Below are positions 10,001-21,100 of a stretch of DNA of 64,000 nucleotides, in pieces. A model generated the notes under the pieces. The model worked only from the letters and a program-made list of their open reading frames with translations. It ran no database searches and was not told where the DNA came from. Location of the stretch: assembly GCA_914767715.1 (NCBI GenBank), contig OU612069.1, positions 6,138,001 to 6,202,000 of the forward strand, read 5' to 3'. The DNA is from Membranipora membranacea (taxonomy: Eukaryota > Bryozoa > Gymnolaemata > Cheilostomatida > Membraniporidae). Position 1 is the first letter of the stretch. Each line of letters begins with the position of its first letter. A program made the position numbers and the translations under genes.

Positions 10001-11798
10001 CCACTCAGGATTGACAAATGTTGCTGGTGATGACTGTTTGGTCAGTAGGCAATGAGAGCAGTAGAAGACATGGTCATATCGAACTCCTTTCCACACAGAA
10101 TCCAATTCAGATGTAAGCCGCTTCATTGTTTCTAGTTGGGTCTTCCAAGCATCGCTGATAAGCCTGGCCGGTGTTTGCGTGATGAGTGTCACTTGTTTTT
10201 CCTTCTCATTATGCAATAGATACCGCAAGACTCCGTTCATCTCTTGCACACTCGCTCCATTTATACCAGCTTCAGGTGTGTTGAATGGATTGACGCATAT
10301 GTCTAGAAATCTTGCAGTGATTACATGATATACATATTGCGGAACGTTGAGGCCGTTCAGATACAGATCGACTCTCAGCTGAAGGTGATTTGTGCCTTCT
10401 GTTGGGTTTGGTATGTTCTTAGTGCTGAAGTAGGGAACGATGAACTTCTCACTGCCATCACTTTCTATAGGTCCACAGATCAGGTGAAATGTTTTCAGCA
10501 GCGTGATACCAACATCAACAGGTAGTTCCGATTCATTGCTGAGCAGATTGTGAAGTAATGCAGCTCTTATGATTCCTGTGGCTTTGAAATCATTGACCAT
10601 GCTGACATACTCTCTTCTGTCCACAGGTCTTTCCTTATATCTGTAGGGTCTAAATTTGGTTATGCGATGTTCCCATGCTTGAGCATCTGCATGATCGTAA
10701 AGTGTCCTTATGACATCAGCAAGAACTGAAGGGCGATGGAATAAATAGTCACTCAGCTTCTCAACGTCCTGAAACCACATTATTCTTCCTGCTTCTTTGA
10801 CGTACTGCAAAGCATGCTCACTGTGCTTACTGAAACCTTGTATGAAGTCAGTAACAGAAACATAAGGCTTTTGCTCTTCAGCAGTAAGCTTATTCAGCAC
10901 TTCATACCAACTACCGGGTATATCAGTGATCAGCTTAGCCCCTGCTTCCTTCAGTGCACTCTTTAGTGATTTGATATCCATCTTGCTCGATGAAGCCGAG
11001 AGCTCTAGTATTGTTGTGATCAGGGGCTGTGCTCTGTCGATGAAACATGTCATAGAGAAAAATGAGCTGTCAGGCATAGCAACACCCTCTTCTGATTGAA
11101 TTACATCTAAACGCAGCTTCTCTGTTGCTGATAAAAGCTGTTTCTTCCTCAGTTTGAGGGTCTCATTGCTAAGCAAATCACCATGAGTCAGTACGAGCAC
11201 TGGTCTTCCTAGGTTTGGTTGTGATGTATATAGGTGCGCTATCCACTGGAAGCATACATCCTGAGCTGCAGCCTCTACTCCATGCGCATGTACTAAACTG
11301 TCAAACTCTGCTATATCTACCACTAGAAGTGGTACAGATTGTACTTTGGCGTTCACTTGATAGGCAAGGTGATACACCTCATGCCCTCCCAAATCAGTGA
11401 ATACCAACTTCAATTTCTCATCAATGTCAGCCTCGCATACATTGAAGACACGTGTTGCCTCATCAAGCTTGATGTCGATATCGGAACGGGTTGTCAGCAC
11501 ACGCTGATCCTTCTGTACGCTCCTCACAATGCTTGTCTTTCCTGCTTTAGTCTTGCCTATGACTGTTACCGGAATGAGTCTGAAAATGTTATCTTTTTCA
11601 GCATGAAGATCATGCAGATACTTCCTTACAGCTTCTATACCCTGTATGCAGACAGCATAGGGAGGAGATACTAGTGCTTCGCAGTTGTAACATCCGAAGT
11701 TCTTTAGCGTGCTGATATTGAAGATACTTTCAGGTATAGAGGAGAGTGACCCGTTTCCTCTAATATCAAGTACTTTCAGTTTGGTGAGTTGCCCCAGG
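6990..11798 (-). CDS. LRR-ROC-COR-caspase protein, C-terminal nine exons
   Basis: Nine minus-strand exons, in transcript order, are 11798-9877, 9722-9648, 9578-9379, 9180-9019, 8811-8574, 8346-8170, 7913-7804, 7535-7304 and 7072-6990. All introns are GT-AG and the phases (1, 1, 0, 0, 1, 1, 0, 1) agree at every junction. The total is 3199 nt, giving about 1065 residues ending in TAA. Domains in order: terminal LRR, ROC GTPase, COR, a tail with paired cysteines, an acidic Pro/Gln linker, caspase p20, a variable linker, caspase p10 and a short basic tail. ROCO proteins are GTPases that dimerise through COR. Caspases are Asp-specific cysteine proteases activated by proximity. The fusion suggests an LRR-sensed, GTP-regulated protease, by analogy with sensor proteins of innate immunity. 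That role is inferred. The N-terminus is not in these exons. Two upstream LRR exons fit the same frame. Confidence 0.85.
7304..7535 (-). CDS. Exon: caspase p10, C-terminal part
   Basis: A 232-nt exon, phase 0 in and 1 out. VRESVTRYGVER continues the p10 helix. A poly-Ala loop follows, then SQMPKTVCTFTNLRKLYLLP, which matches the last beta strands of caspase small subunits (P-x-x-x-x-T-L-x-K-x-LxF). About 25 extra residues come after the usual end. Donor is CTAG|GTAAGC. Reading through that donor would stop about 10 codons later. Confidence 0.82.
7804..7913 (-). CDS. Exon: caspase p10 core with S1-pocket Arg
   Basis: A 110-nt exon, phase 1 in and 0 out. It encodes FAAPRNPGVGSPFIRALVAT, then TLGHRHDVVSLAEI. 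This is the small-subunit signature: a W-R-N-like element, here P-R-N, with the S1-pocket arginine (codon 7897-7899), then GS-x-FI-xx-L. The acceptor is TTCTATTGTAG and the donor ATA|GTAAGT. This exon is too short for a simple open-frame scan to detect and was found by following phase. Confidence 0.85.
8170..8346 (-). CDS. Exon: linker between p20 and p10, start of p10
   Basis: A 177-nt exon, phase 1-1. The first two thirds is a low-complexity Thr/Ser/Asp-rich linker with several candidate Asp cleavage points (for example NDFEVDNDTQD). It ends in VSDMIIMQSSFD, the beginning of the small subunit, where ordinary caspases have an ADxLxxxST strand. Auto-cleavage in this linker is the usual activation step in the family. 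Whether it happens here is not known. Confidence 0.8.
8574..8811 (-). CDS. Exon: caspase p20 with catalytic His and Cys
   Basis: A 238-nt exon, phase 0 in and 1 out, about 79 residues. FVLVLTSHGDEG contains the catalytic His (codon 8710-8712) in the family's SHG motif. IVIIQACAG contains the catalytic Cys (codon 8581-8583) in the QACxG pentapeptide. The usual QACRG Arg is Ala here. Spacing between His and Cys is normal for caspases. The donor lies just after QACAG. The acceptor is a pure T-run followed by ACTAG. Confidence 0.9.
9019..9180 (-). CDS. Exon: caspase p20, N-terminal part
   Basis: A 162-nt, phase 0-0 exon of 54 residues. It carries the first beta strand of the caspase fold, ECRGRALIVSNDYN. 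The Arg of the RG pair (codon 9154-9156) is the conserved p20 S1-pocket arginine. GSEHDYQNIKCMLDKLGF then matches the usual GS-x-D-xx-xL-xxLGF helix. It has a strong acceptor (TTATTTTCAG) and donor (AGG|GTAAGC). Confidence 0.88.
9379..9578 (-). CDS. Exon: Pro/Gln-rich linker before the caspase
   Basis: A 200-nt exon, phase 1 in and 0 out. It encodes a flexible, acidic and Gln/Pro-rich segment (VKPDPPPVLTADDPG, later QPQIDMEPQQADQSLIPESQ). Several Asp residues could be cleaved by a caspase. The donor (CAG|GTTTAT) is weak but gives the phase the next exon needs. Its place matches the prodomain-to-p20 linker of ordinary caspases. Confidence 0.65.
9648..9722 (-). CDS. Exon: helical linker after COR
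   Basis: A 75-nt exon, phase 1 in and 1 out, between acceptor ATCAAACAG and donor GATCAG|GTCAGT. It completes a cysteine codon with the previous exon and encodes LKISEEGVRILDDYIRREE and a short tail, probably helical. No domain is recognised. It is supported by splice sites and frame only. Confidence 0.65.
9877..11798 (-). CDS. Exon: terminal LRR, ROC GTPase and COR domains
   Basis: A 1922-nt exon, phase 2 in (acceptor ...TTTAAACAG) and phase 1 out (donor CCAT|GTAAGT). It opens with an LRR (LGQLTKLKVLDIRGN, then LSSIPESIFN) and the cap segment before the GTPase. ROC motifs: P-loop GKTKAGKTS at 11531-11557, switch-II DLGGHE at 11378-11395, and a base-recognition THGD at 11177-11188 in place of the TKxD/NKxD of Ras. 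The COR domain follows, spanning roughly 10.4-11.0 kb (FSKHSEHALQYV, IMWFQDVEKLSDYLFHRPSV). The last ~90 residues hold YCSHC and CPCD cysteine clusters. The Lys and Thr of the P-loop are present, so nucleotide binding looks intact. An ATG 56 bases upstream of the exon in the same open frame lies in the intron and is not a likely start. Confidence 0.88.
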
Positions 11799-11959
11799 CT
11801 GTTTAAAAGATGAAAAATATATTTACTTTCAATCATAATGAGCGTTGCCGACATGGGGATGAACTTTTAGTCATGACTAGACAAGTGCAAGGTACAGTGA
11901 GTGGTATGGTGGGTTGGCCAAGGTTGCACAAGAAGATACAAATGTGTTGAAATTTGGGG

Positions 11960-12560
11960 AAAATGGCGCAGTCATTGCAGCCTCGCCCTCAAGGCACACA
12001 CTATTTCGCCGCCACGGTGTGTTGAGTGACTAACCCTTGTGATTTTAACCAACATTTTTAAAGCCAACTAATGACTTACTACTAAATTGTGAGTTTGTTA
12101 CTTGCAACAGGGCCAAATGATATCCAGCATCACAACACCCGCTATCCCAGCAAATTAAAAAAAAAGTTTACTTTTATTTATTTTTCAATGTAATGCAATG
12201 TAATGTAGAATAATAAGTCATTCTTTCGTTTGTTATTTATCACTTCTGTTGTGACAGCTCATCCCCACCCTATTAATTTGATCAAAATTGTAGCGCTGAT
12301 TGTTTTTCATCCTTTTGCTAATATGCTAATCAATTTCAACCTAAGACCACCTCCAGTATGCAGTAAATTTATTACTTTGTGAGGCCTTACGTTGCATTCT
12401 AGGCTTTTGGGGTCGGGGTTACTCCCTGAACCCTGAATCGGGGGTGTGAATGGGGGGGGGGGGGGGCTTACAGCGCTTCTCCCAAAGCTGAGATTAATTG
12501 ATATTACTGTGCTGCACAGGATAGTCTACGATGGTGGCAGGTTCACATTCAAAAGCTAGA
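11960..12560. repeat. Beta-type duplication fragment with 15-G run
   Basis: Sequence near 12.08-12.13 kb (TTGCAACAGGGCCAA) and near 12.39-12.58 kb matches segments at about 19.63-20.0, 31.0-31.46 and 57.09-57.6 kb. A run of 15 G lies at 12452-12466, just before a CTTACAGCGC block shared by the copies. The other copies have shorter G runs. No coding sequence. Confidence 0.6.
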
Positions 12561-15500
12561 AGTCACTCCTGTTTAGGGAGCCCTGATCTGAGCAACCCTG
12601 ATTGTCACAATAAACAACATGGAAAATGAATTATGGTGATCTATTGACAATATTAGTAAAATTAGTAATTCAAAGATCCTTGAACTGAGGAAATTTTAAA
12701 TTTGATAGGCCACATAATCATGATAACAGCGTTATTTCGCTCTTTTTTTCAGTGACAAAGTTCTCTTATTCACTTGTAATCGGCTACATTTAGTTATTTT
12801 TACAGGATAATACACACTTGGCATCGTAACTTTCAACATAATCTTACTTGATAGAGTTGAAAGTCTCAGATTCTCACTATCAAAAAACTTGTCTTATTGA
12901 CTTACTGTACAAATTATTTTTATTTTAAATTGGTACACAGTTGATTTATTATTACATGAGGTGATGAGGACTAATTAATTTGCTAAATATAGTCTCATCA
13001 AACTGCATTTTTGTTCTGGTCGATTTTCTTGCTAATTGCCAAAAATAGATATAATTAATCAAATTAAAGGTTGCTCCAACATAATAAAATGATAATAATA
13101 ATAATGGAAATTTCGCTAGTTATAATAATGATATATGTTTGTATTATGCACATGTATTATTGGATTAATAAGTATTGCCCCTCATGTGAATGGAAGGAGA
13201 CAACTCAATGGAGCGATCAAGATTGATACAATATCTGATAGTTATTTTGTATCAAGTTTGCCCTGTAAACTTAACAAAGTTAGAAAAGGTTACAGTCCAG
13301 TAGACCTAGGATAGGTAGGATGTACTCCATCCCATAGAAAGCTAAGTAAAGTAGATATTTCATGTCAGCTTGGAAAAGCTCCTTTGGGGTATGTACTGAA
13401 ATGCCGATAAACTGAAAACCCAACATTAGGAGCATAGGGCACCATTGAAAAGTGCTGCTTTGCACCCTCAAGGATTATTACTTTCCCTAGATTTTTTATA
13501 GATCAGTTTTTGGGAATTGGCACCGGTATTGTGATATTTCAGACAGTTTAAATGACAAATAATATTATATCAAACCTAATTTCAATTCGGTAAATTGCAA
13601 TTCAAATCTGTATGCAGCATTAATTTGAAGAGTTTTAAGATATAACATCCTTTGCTGGTGTCTTGCTGAACATCGTTCCAGCTATGCATCTTCCAAAACA
13701 CTATTTCCAAGGTGGTATAGAAACATTGCGGCAGCAGAAATCATATCCCATTTCACTCATGCTATTTGTTGAGAGGACAATCCAATGCTCTAATATTATT
13801 GGAATGAAAAGTATCACCATTATGATGAGAGAAAGCAGTGAACGTTGTGACAGTTTTATGAAAAAACATTACCACAATGCATCTCATTTTGAACATTATC
13901 GGTGGCTATGAGGTGGTTGTCACAGCATAATAAAACAAACTTCATGAGATGATCATAAAATAATGCTGTAGTGATGGAAGAACTGCTATAACATTGTTAA
14001 AATTGAATACTTTTTGATAGCATGATCATAACATCATTAAAGTGCTAATAATTTATAAGCTGTTTTCTCACATTTAACAGTGATGTATCATCATGTCAAA
14101 AATAATGTTTGACTAATACTTAGAACCAAAAAATCTGCTATAACTGAATCTGAACATTGTGATGACCATTCTGTATCCAATTAGACAATAACCCAATCCT
14201 ATAATTTACACAGCATGTAATACTTTATAAATTTGTATGCAAAACGTTGGTACAATATTCACCGTTTGCTGGGTTTTTGACCTTCATTTTTTAACAAGAA
14301 GTCAAACAGTTTTTAGGTTATGGAATATAGGGATCACAAAAATTCCCAGGGATCAATATATTATTAGCATTTAACAACTTGGATTGTCAGCTTTTTGATA
14401 GGTAAACTATAAAGAATAATCTCTTTTTTTATATCTACTGGTAGGAACATATAACAATTGTCTCAAACAAACTGCTCACATGGATGTCTAGCATACTCTG
14501 CAAGTCCTCTTTGAAAAGGTGATAAAACTGCCAACACGGTCTCCAAAATTTAAATTCACACTTTTGATTTTAAATTTTATTAATCGGAGTCACGTAGATA
14601 TGTTGGTAGTTGGTTGTTAGACTGATCTAAACACAACAGCTTTATATTTAGTTTTTACGCTTTGTATATTTGGTATTTATTGCAGGTCATTGCCATCATC
14701 CTAAGGGCAAACCCTCCACATGTTCCATTTAAATATTTACAAACATATTCAACTGTCAACAAATAGTCCATTGAAATAGTTAAAGTGAATGATTTGAAAG
14801 AGTTCAAACAAGTTGCCAACTCTATAAATGGGGTGCAATCATAGACTTGATTATAAACCTAGACATGACAGAATATTATGGATATTGAGGCACTGAGGGA
14901 TTTATTTGAGGGCAACGTAACGTCATTGGAAGGTGTAGAAGCAATGATGTTATCATTGATTTTCTGTCCACAATCCAGGTCTTTTGTTCATAACTCGATC
15001 AATTTTGATCGGATTTTGAGTTTTAAAATTACAATAAATTTAGCAGCTTATCTCATTTCATTTTTGTGTAAATATTTCAACCAGAGTTGTTACCCACCAA
15101 ATTTGATAAACATATAAAAAGTCTTTTGTTCTGCTAAACAAAATCCACATGAAATTTAGAAGAATAGAAACAAAAGGCAGTGGACATTCTAATTTGTATC
15201 AACTGATGTGTCTTTTAATTGAAATCCCAGCAGTTTTGAATTCGACACCCTATACTAGAATTAAATGTAAATGCTAATTTCATGTATCCAATTTGGCCCT
15301 CTAATCGATTCCACACCGAGATATGGAAACATAGTGATTTTGAAATATAATTTCAATGGGCAAAAAATGTTGCTGAACTGAACTAATACTAAGCAAAGGT
15401 AAGTGAACTTTTGTAACTTCAATAAAATCCGAAAATTAACATGTGTTTTTATTAATACACACAATTAAATTTTATTTTGATTCTGCAAAGTTTTGGTAGC

Positions 15501-17820
15501 TTTGGTGATAGCCTTGTATGATATTTTTAAATATTTCTATCGTATATTATGCTCACTGAGTTAGAACTTTATCGGCAGAGGACTGAGAACTAGGAGGTAT
15601 AAAGTTTCCTTAGCAAAACTTTTCAAATTGATGATAATCCAGAGCGGCAGCATTTCACTCAGGATGGCAGCATTAGATCTGCAACAATTTAGTATCCAAC
15701 AGTTTCCTCTACTCTTTTATCTCTATGATACTTTTGAATTTCTTGTTACAAGCTTGTATTGCTGGTATGTCGGGTAGATTCAGTAGTGTTCTCGCCATAA
15801 AGGCTAGGGGACTTGACCCTACCAATTTTCAGCGTGTAAATTTTGAAAAACCTCTTTTTTTTAATTACCAGGTGCCCAGAGGGCCTCATTGTGAGATTGG
15901 TTGGAATTATGAATGGATTATGCTAGTTTACTTAATGCAATAGCCAATTACCATGATTTTCCCAATTGACTGCCCTTAAAAGAGGATCGCATCATGGAAT
16001 TCCTGTGACGTAGAATAGATGTCTTTCATATGTTTGTGCCTACAATCTGAGCAAATAACTATAGCCAATGTCATTAGGCACTGATTTTCTTCATCCTTGA
16101 TTTGGGTACACCAATGTACACATATTTGAAATTTAGACCAATAAAACGATGGTCTTTTATAAAAGACTCAGGCAATCAAATTTGAATCCATAATTGCAAA
16201 CAATTTGATATGGTCTTGTACAATATAGCTAATCTGCAGGAATGAACTCTCACTGCAGGAGTCATTGAATATTCTCAGAGTTGACAATAACAGGATAATC
16301 TCATTTATTGAACCAACAATACACAGACCATTTATAAGAGATTTTATAAACAAACATTACACAGGACACTTTTATGTGTAAATGCCTAAAGATAATAATC
16401 AGCATTCACTCCATTGTTCCTTGGGGGATGAGGCATCACATCCATTGTAAATTTAATGTAAATGATATTATTTTAAGAAGACAGGACACACCTATACTTG
16501 TTTAGATGAAAAAACTCAGAGTAGTTCTCACAGGATGATGTTGATGGCAATGCACAATATACAAAACATGTAAAAAATTTGTATTTAAGCGGTAATAGCT
16601 GAGAAGAAATTTATTTCCCTGATCTGACAAAACACTAGGGTGTAGAAGTTTTGAACTATTACAACATGTAAGATGGTCGAGCTCAATGCTTGGATGCTGC
16701 TTGAATTTGCTACTCTGTGACAGGGATTTGCGAGATCTAGTTTCTATTATCAGTGGTAATAGTGTTGCTTGATGCTTGACTCAAATGGCTTAGGTAAAAT
16801 AATGAATAAATCTGCCAGACCATGTTTGAGAGTCCCAATATTCCTCTGTCATGTGGAGGTTTTTAAAATTACTGGTTCTTCTATCATACCTAGGTACTTT
16901 TTGTATTCTGCTTTCACGAATAAATTTGGGTTCCGTAAATATATCTTGTTCATAAAACTGGTCACAGCTTCACAGTGTCACAATACACAAATTAGTAATA
17001 TTTACTTCTTAACTTATCCGTGATAATTTATAATCATTTAGGGACAAAAAATCACGCTGCTAGATATTTTGTTATCACTCGCACATACAAATCTTCTGTA
17101 AATAAGAGTAGGTATACTCTTAATCTTTACCAGTAGGGGATGATCTAATGAAGTAGGCCTAATGAGATTTTCCATCTCGGAATATTTTTCCATAATATAA
17201 TTGTTATTGTTATAATCACCTAACTATGGATGTAATTACTTCTTTTTATAAGAATAAAACGGAATCTTCAAGTGGGAGATGTGGGATGGAAGTCAACAAA
17301 AGTAGTTTGACTTAGAAAAACATATTATTGTGAGATTGTTATTAGAGTATTTTGAGCTATAGTAGGGCTTTCGATTTGACGATGTGTCTTTGCCATGTAA
17401 GCCTGCATTACAAGACTAAAATCCATTTTTTTACAGCACAATTGGAGCAATTGAATTTGTAAGAAGATAATTCCTAATTTAGCGGGATGTTGGTGTAGAC
17501 TTGTGAAACAGATATTGGTTTGAACTTGATCAGTGATGTCAAAAAAATGTATTTACTATGGTATTCATAAGCCTGTCTGCCAACATGTCTGACAAACAAA
17601 AAAACCCATAAGTTGGTAACAACTGTGAACATTATTACACAGGGTAAATTAGTCAAAAGATTGAATATTCCGCTCCATTTCCTTATTGCTCCAATGAATA
17701 TATTTGAAATAGTCCTAAGAGTGGATAACGGATGCTTAAGCATGACTCTCTCCTATTTCAATCTCAATTTTCTCAAACTAATTTTTCACGGCATGTCCTT
17801 CAAGCAGTCTTAAAAATCAA
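12560..17820. repeat. Alpha duplication copy 1
   Basis: Long direct homology to about 33.58-43.9 kb (copy 2), 45.71-55.0 kb (copy 3) and 61.7-64.0 kb (copy 4). Anchors: 14.83 kb pairs with 35.70 and 46.55 kb; 15.76 with 40.17 and 47.50 kb; 16.15 with 40.57 and 47.90 kb; 17.49 with 43.64, 54.71 and 63.75 kb. Copy 1 lacks about 1.4 kb present in copies 2-4 (junction near 16.93 kb). Short open frames shared by copies show no family motif. No cellular exon seen. Confidence 0.8.
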
Positions 17821-18140
17821 AATATTTGTAATTTTAGATACTTGTATGAATTTTAAATCCAATGTCAATGAGATTAAACGAAGCCCGACCCAATTATAGC
17901 AAACTTTGAAAGAAATTGTAAGTTTTCGCATGAAACCTTAGCTACAGTTTTGTGCACGGGGTAAATAAAACCAAAGATTGAATATCCCGCTGCATTTCCT
18001 TATTGCTCTAATGACTATATTTAAAATAGTCCTAAGAGTCGATAACAGATGCTTAAACATCATGAATCTAAATTGACTTAAAACTGTGACAAGGCAAGGC
18101 ATAGCAATTCCATCATCAAGTGGAACCGTTATTTATACCT
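17680..18140 (+). pseudogene. LINE reverse-transcriptase tail relic
   Basis: Broken plus-strand frames resemble the C-terminal part of LINE ORF2 after the RT palm, where a (F)KxLGVILD block is followed by FKSHVNEIK and later by a short helix before the 3' end. Here the first block is badly decayed, and parts near 17.87 and 18.1 kb are the clearest. Related relics lie at about 20.80-21.1, 23.52-23.68, 28.40-28.76, 29.12-29.49, 60.29-60.44 and 60.79-61.35 kb, all on the plus strand, because they are carried inside the beta duplications. Confidence 0.5.
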
Positions 18141-21100
18141 TGAACAGTTTTCAAATGTATATAAGTAATGATGTAATAATTGTTTGAAATAAGGTTGTAT
18201 CCCTAACCATGCGGATTCACATTTCTTGGGTAGATCTTAGGCTGTTGTGATTACTGTAATGTTGTAAGTGTGCACACCCAATTCAACCTGTTGAAGGCGA
18301 GAATTTGGCTATTATTCATATTGTGTAGCTTGCTGTATGGTCATAACCTTTGTGAGTGATACTACCATGGTTATGATGATTGTGTCTACATTTTTGTTTC
18401 TTATTTGCATATATTTTTTTATTCACGTGTTCTGCAGCTAGCTGCCTACCAAATCTGTTTCTAAGTTTGTACTTAACTTTGAGAAGCCTAGGTGATGACA
18501 ATGATATATAGAGTCATTTCTTCTAAAATCTTTCATTCAAGTAAGTTTGAGCAGAGAGCAAGTGTCGTTATAAATGACATTAATTTTTGTGATGTTTTAT
18601 TATGTTCTCTCAAGCAAAGTTTTACATGTTTGACTCTTTCACTTGAGCTTTTGAGCAGGCAATCTGAGAGTAGCCACATCTTTGTGTCTTGATCTTAAAT
18701 ATCTTTCACAGCACAAGGAGTTCCTAATTAATAATAAATAAGCCATAATCAAGAAATTTGCTTTGGCCATAAACAGAAGTCAAATTTATCCCTGTTGTCA
18801 GGGGAACACCACGGCCACTGGGATTTAATAAAAAATTGAAAAGCAATAAAGCTATTACAGAATAGGTACTCAATTAGTCTGTGTCCCAATCTCGTACAAC
18901 TCAGATGTTTCTGTCCAGTGACCAGCAATGCAATAGAAGTAACACCGAACAATACTTAATAACTCTGTCAAGGTATGTAGGCCTATTATGATACAATACA
19001 ATTCATTCTATATACATGTGGTACCCAGTCAATACAAAGTGAAATGAAGAGAAAATGTTATGTTTATCATTTGACATGTCAGCTCATTTTTGTTTGAACT
19101 CAAGCAAATTTTTTATGCAGTACATGCTTGTCACTGAGAATTTTACTCTGAATAATATCAGAAAATATGACTGCGTATACAGAAGCTTACTGTATTAGCC
19201 GAAGGATTACTAAAAATCTAATCTGTGACTTTCTCTTGTTCAAAGACAGCTAGATCTCGATAGTTGTATCATCCCAAGATGCAGTGGTGTTTCATAGATC
19301 AATAAATCATTGAAATACAGGCAGCTGAACAGAGTTCTAAATTGTGGATTTAAGGTGGATTTTATGATGAGATAGATCACACACAACCTCCTGAGGAATC
19401 AAACCCCGTGTCTTACAAAATCATGCTCATTTTCTACCTCAAGAGGTATTTTTCAATTAATCCTAATTAAAAGATGTTTCCTTGGGCTTCGCGAAAAATT
19501 AAGAGAATGAAAACAGAATTAAAATGAAATCACTGCAGTTGCCTAGAAATTCACATGTAAAGTTCATTCATGCAAAAGTGTACAAGGTCACTTTGCATTG
19601 AAAGTATGCCAACGACTAACCGAGTACTAAATTTTGAGTTTGTTACATGCAACAGGGACAACTACTACCAAGTTGCACTACAGCTGCTATCTCTACAAAT
19701 TCAATGCAAAGTTAATCAAGTTTCACCTACAACACGCATCGAAGACCCAGTTAATTTATTAATTTGTAAGGTCTTACATTGTTCTCTAGGCTTTGGGGAT
19801 GGGGCTCCGCCCTGAACCCCGTTTGGGGCATGAGGGGGGCTTACAGCGCCTCTCTCAAACCGAAAACCTTTATCTGTCAAACCCAAGAGTCCATTTGGGG
19901 TGACCCTGCGGTGCACAGGATATTCAACTATGACAGGATCACATCTGAAAGTTAGAAGTCCCCCCTGATTGGGAGGCCCTAACATGAGCAACCCTGATTA
20001 TCACAATAAACAACCTTTTAAATGATTTAGGGAGATATGTTTATAATCTTAGCAATCTTAGAAGTTGTGCCCATTTCGTGTTTTTTTTAAATTAGTACTT
20101 GATAGATCATTGAACTGAGGAAATTCTAAGTTGAGTTCTTTGCAGAAAAGGATGTCAAATAACTTTATTTTAGGGTACAAGTTTTCGTTTTTGATAGGAA
20201 TCGGCTACATTTTAATTATTACTACAGGATAATACACCCTTAGCATCATACTTTTGCGCTTAAGATAACTATATGGTATTGGAAATCTCTGATTATCTTA
20301 ATCTTCACCAAAAAGGAATGACGTAATTGGTTTGGCAGATCAAGCAAAATCAGGCTGGCCTAAACTGCCATACAGAGCAGCACCAACTTTTCTTGCACCA
20401 ATAAACAACGGCCAAAGGCTGTGAATATCATCCTGAAACTCTATTAATTTGATGACTGCTGGCCAAGTCATACCTAGGGTATAATGCTATGCAGGCCTAT
20501 TGAGATTTTCAATTGTTATTATTATAATTCCCAAATTATGGATTTACTTAGTTGTTTTTATAAATACAGAATTTTCAAGTGTTAGATGTGGAGTAGAAGT
20601 CAACACAAATTCCTGAATTGATATCGAAAATAACATTATTGTGCTGTGGTTAATAGAGTACTGTACGGCTTTCGGTTATTTATTATGACTGGTATCATTG
20701 TTATAAATTGATACCCAATGTATAAAATACAGATGTTATGACCATTTCCAATTTCAATAGCACAAATTGTCCCAAGTCATTCAAGCAGTCAGACAAATTA
20801 AATCATTTAGGAGTAATTTTAGATAAAATTATGAATTTTTAAACCCATATCAACGAGATTAAACAGAAACTATACCAAATCAAAGCAAATTTTTCAGAGA
20901 CAATGTAAGGTTCTGAATAAAACCTTAGCTGCAGTCTGATAGACACAGTTAACAAGACCGGACATTGAATATTTTGCTCCATTACTTCATTGCTCTAATG
21001 AACATTATTGAAAAAGAGTTGATAACCGATATTTAGAAATCATAGATCTAAATTGCCAAAAAGTTGAGAAAAGGCAAAAGAAATCACCAAGGGGTATTAT

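Noticed and set aside
9829-10017. Second minus-strand frame overlapping the end of the ROC-COR exon
   Set aside because: A shifted-frame shadow. The COR-tail frame, its donor and the following exons fit the main frame.
11215-11674. Plus-strand open frames of 61 and 111 residues opposite the ROC domain
   Set aside because: They are antisense shadows of the strongly supported ROC coding frame and have no domain or splice context.
11799-11854. ATG in the open frame just upstream of the ROC exon as the protein start
   Set aside because: A good splice acceptor lies at 11799-11801. LRR sequence begins exactly there and continues smoothly from the upstream LRR exons, so the upstream codons are intronic.
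12452-12466. 15-G run as a regulatory quadruplex
   Set aside because: Other copies of the same duplication have variable, shorter G runs, which suggests simple slippage. No promoter or gene start lies nearby.
13663-13911. 82-residue frame with a 90-residue counterpart at 34500-34772
   Set aside because: Paralogous alpha DNA. The two frames differ in start and end, and no splice sites or domain support coding.
15725-15943. 72-residue plus-strand frame repeated at 47477-47686 and partly at 40.15-40.35 kb (SGRFSS...GLDPTNFQ)
   Set aside because: The similarity between copies is explained by the alpha duplication. Both strands are open over the same stretch, copy 2 is disrupted by a base change, and no domain is recognised.
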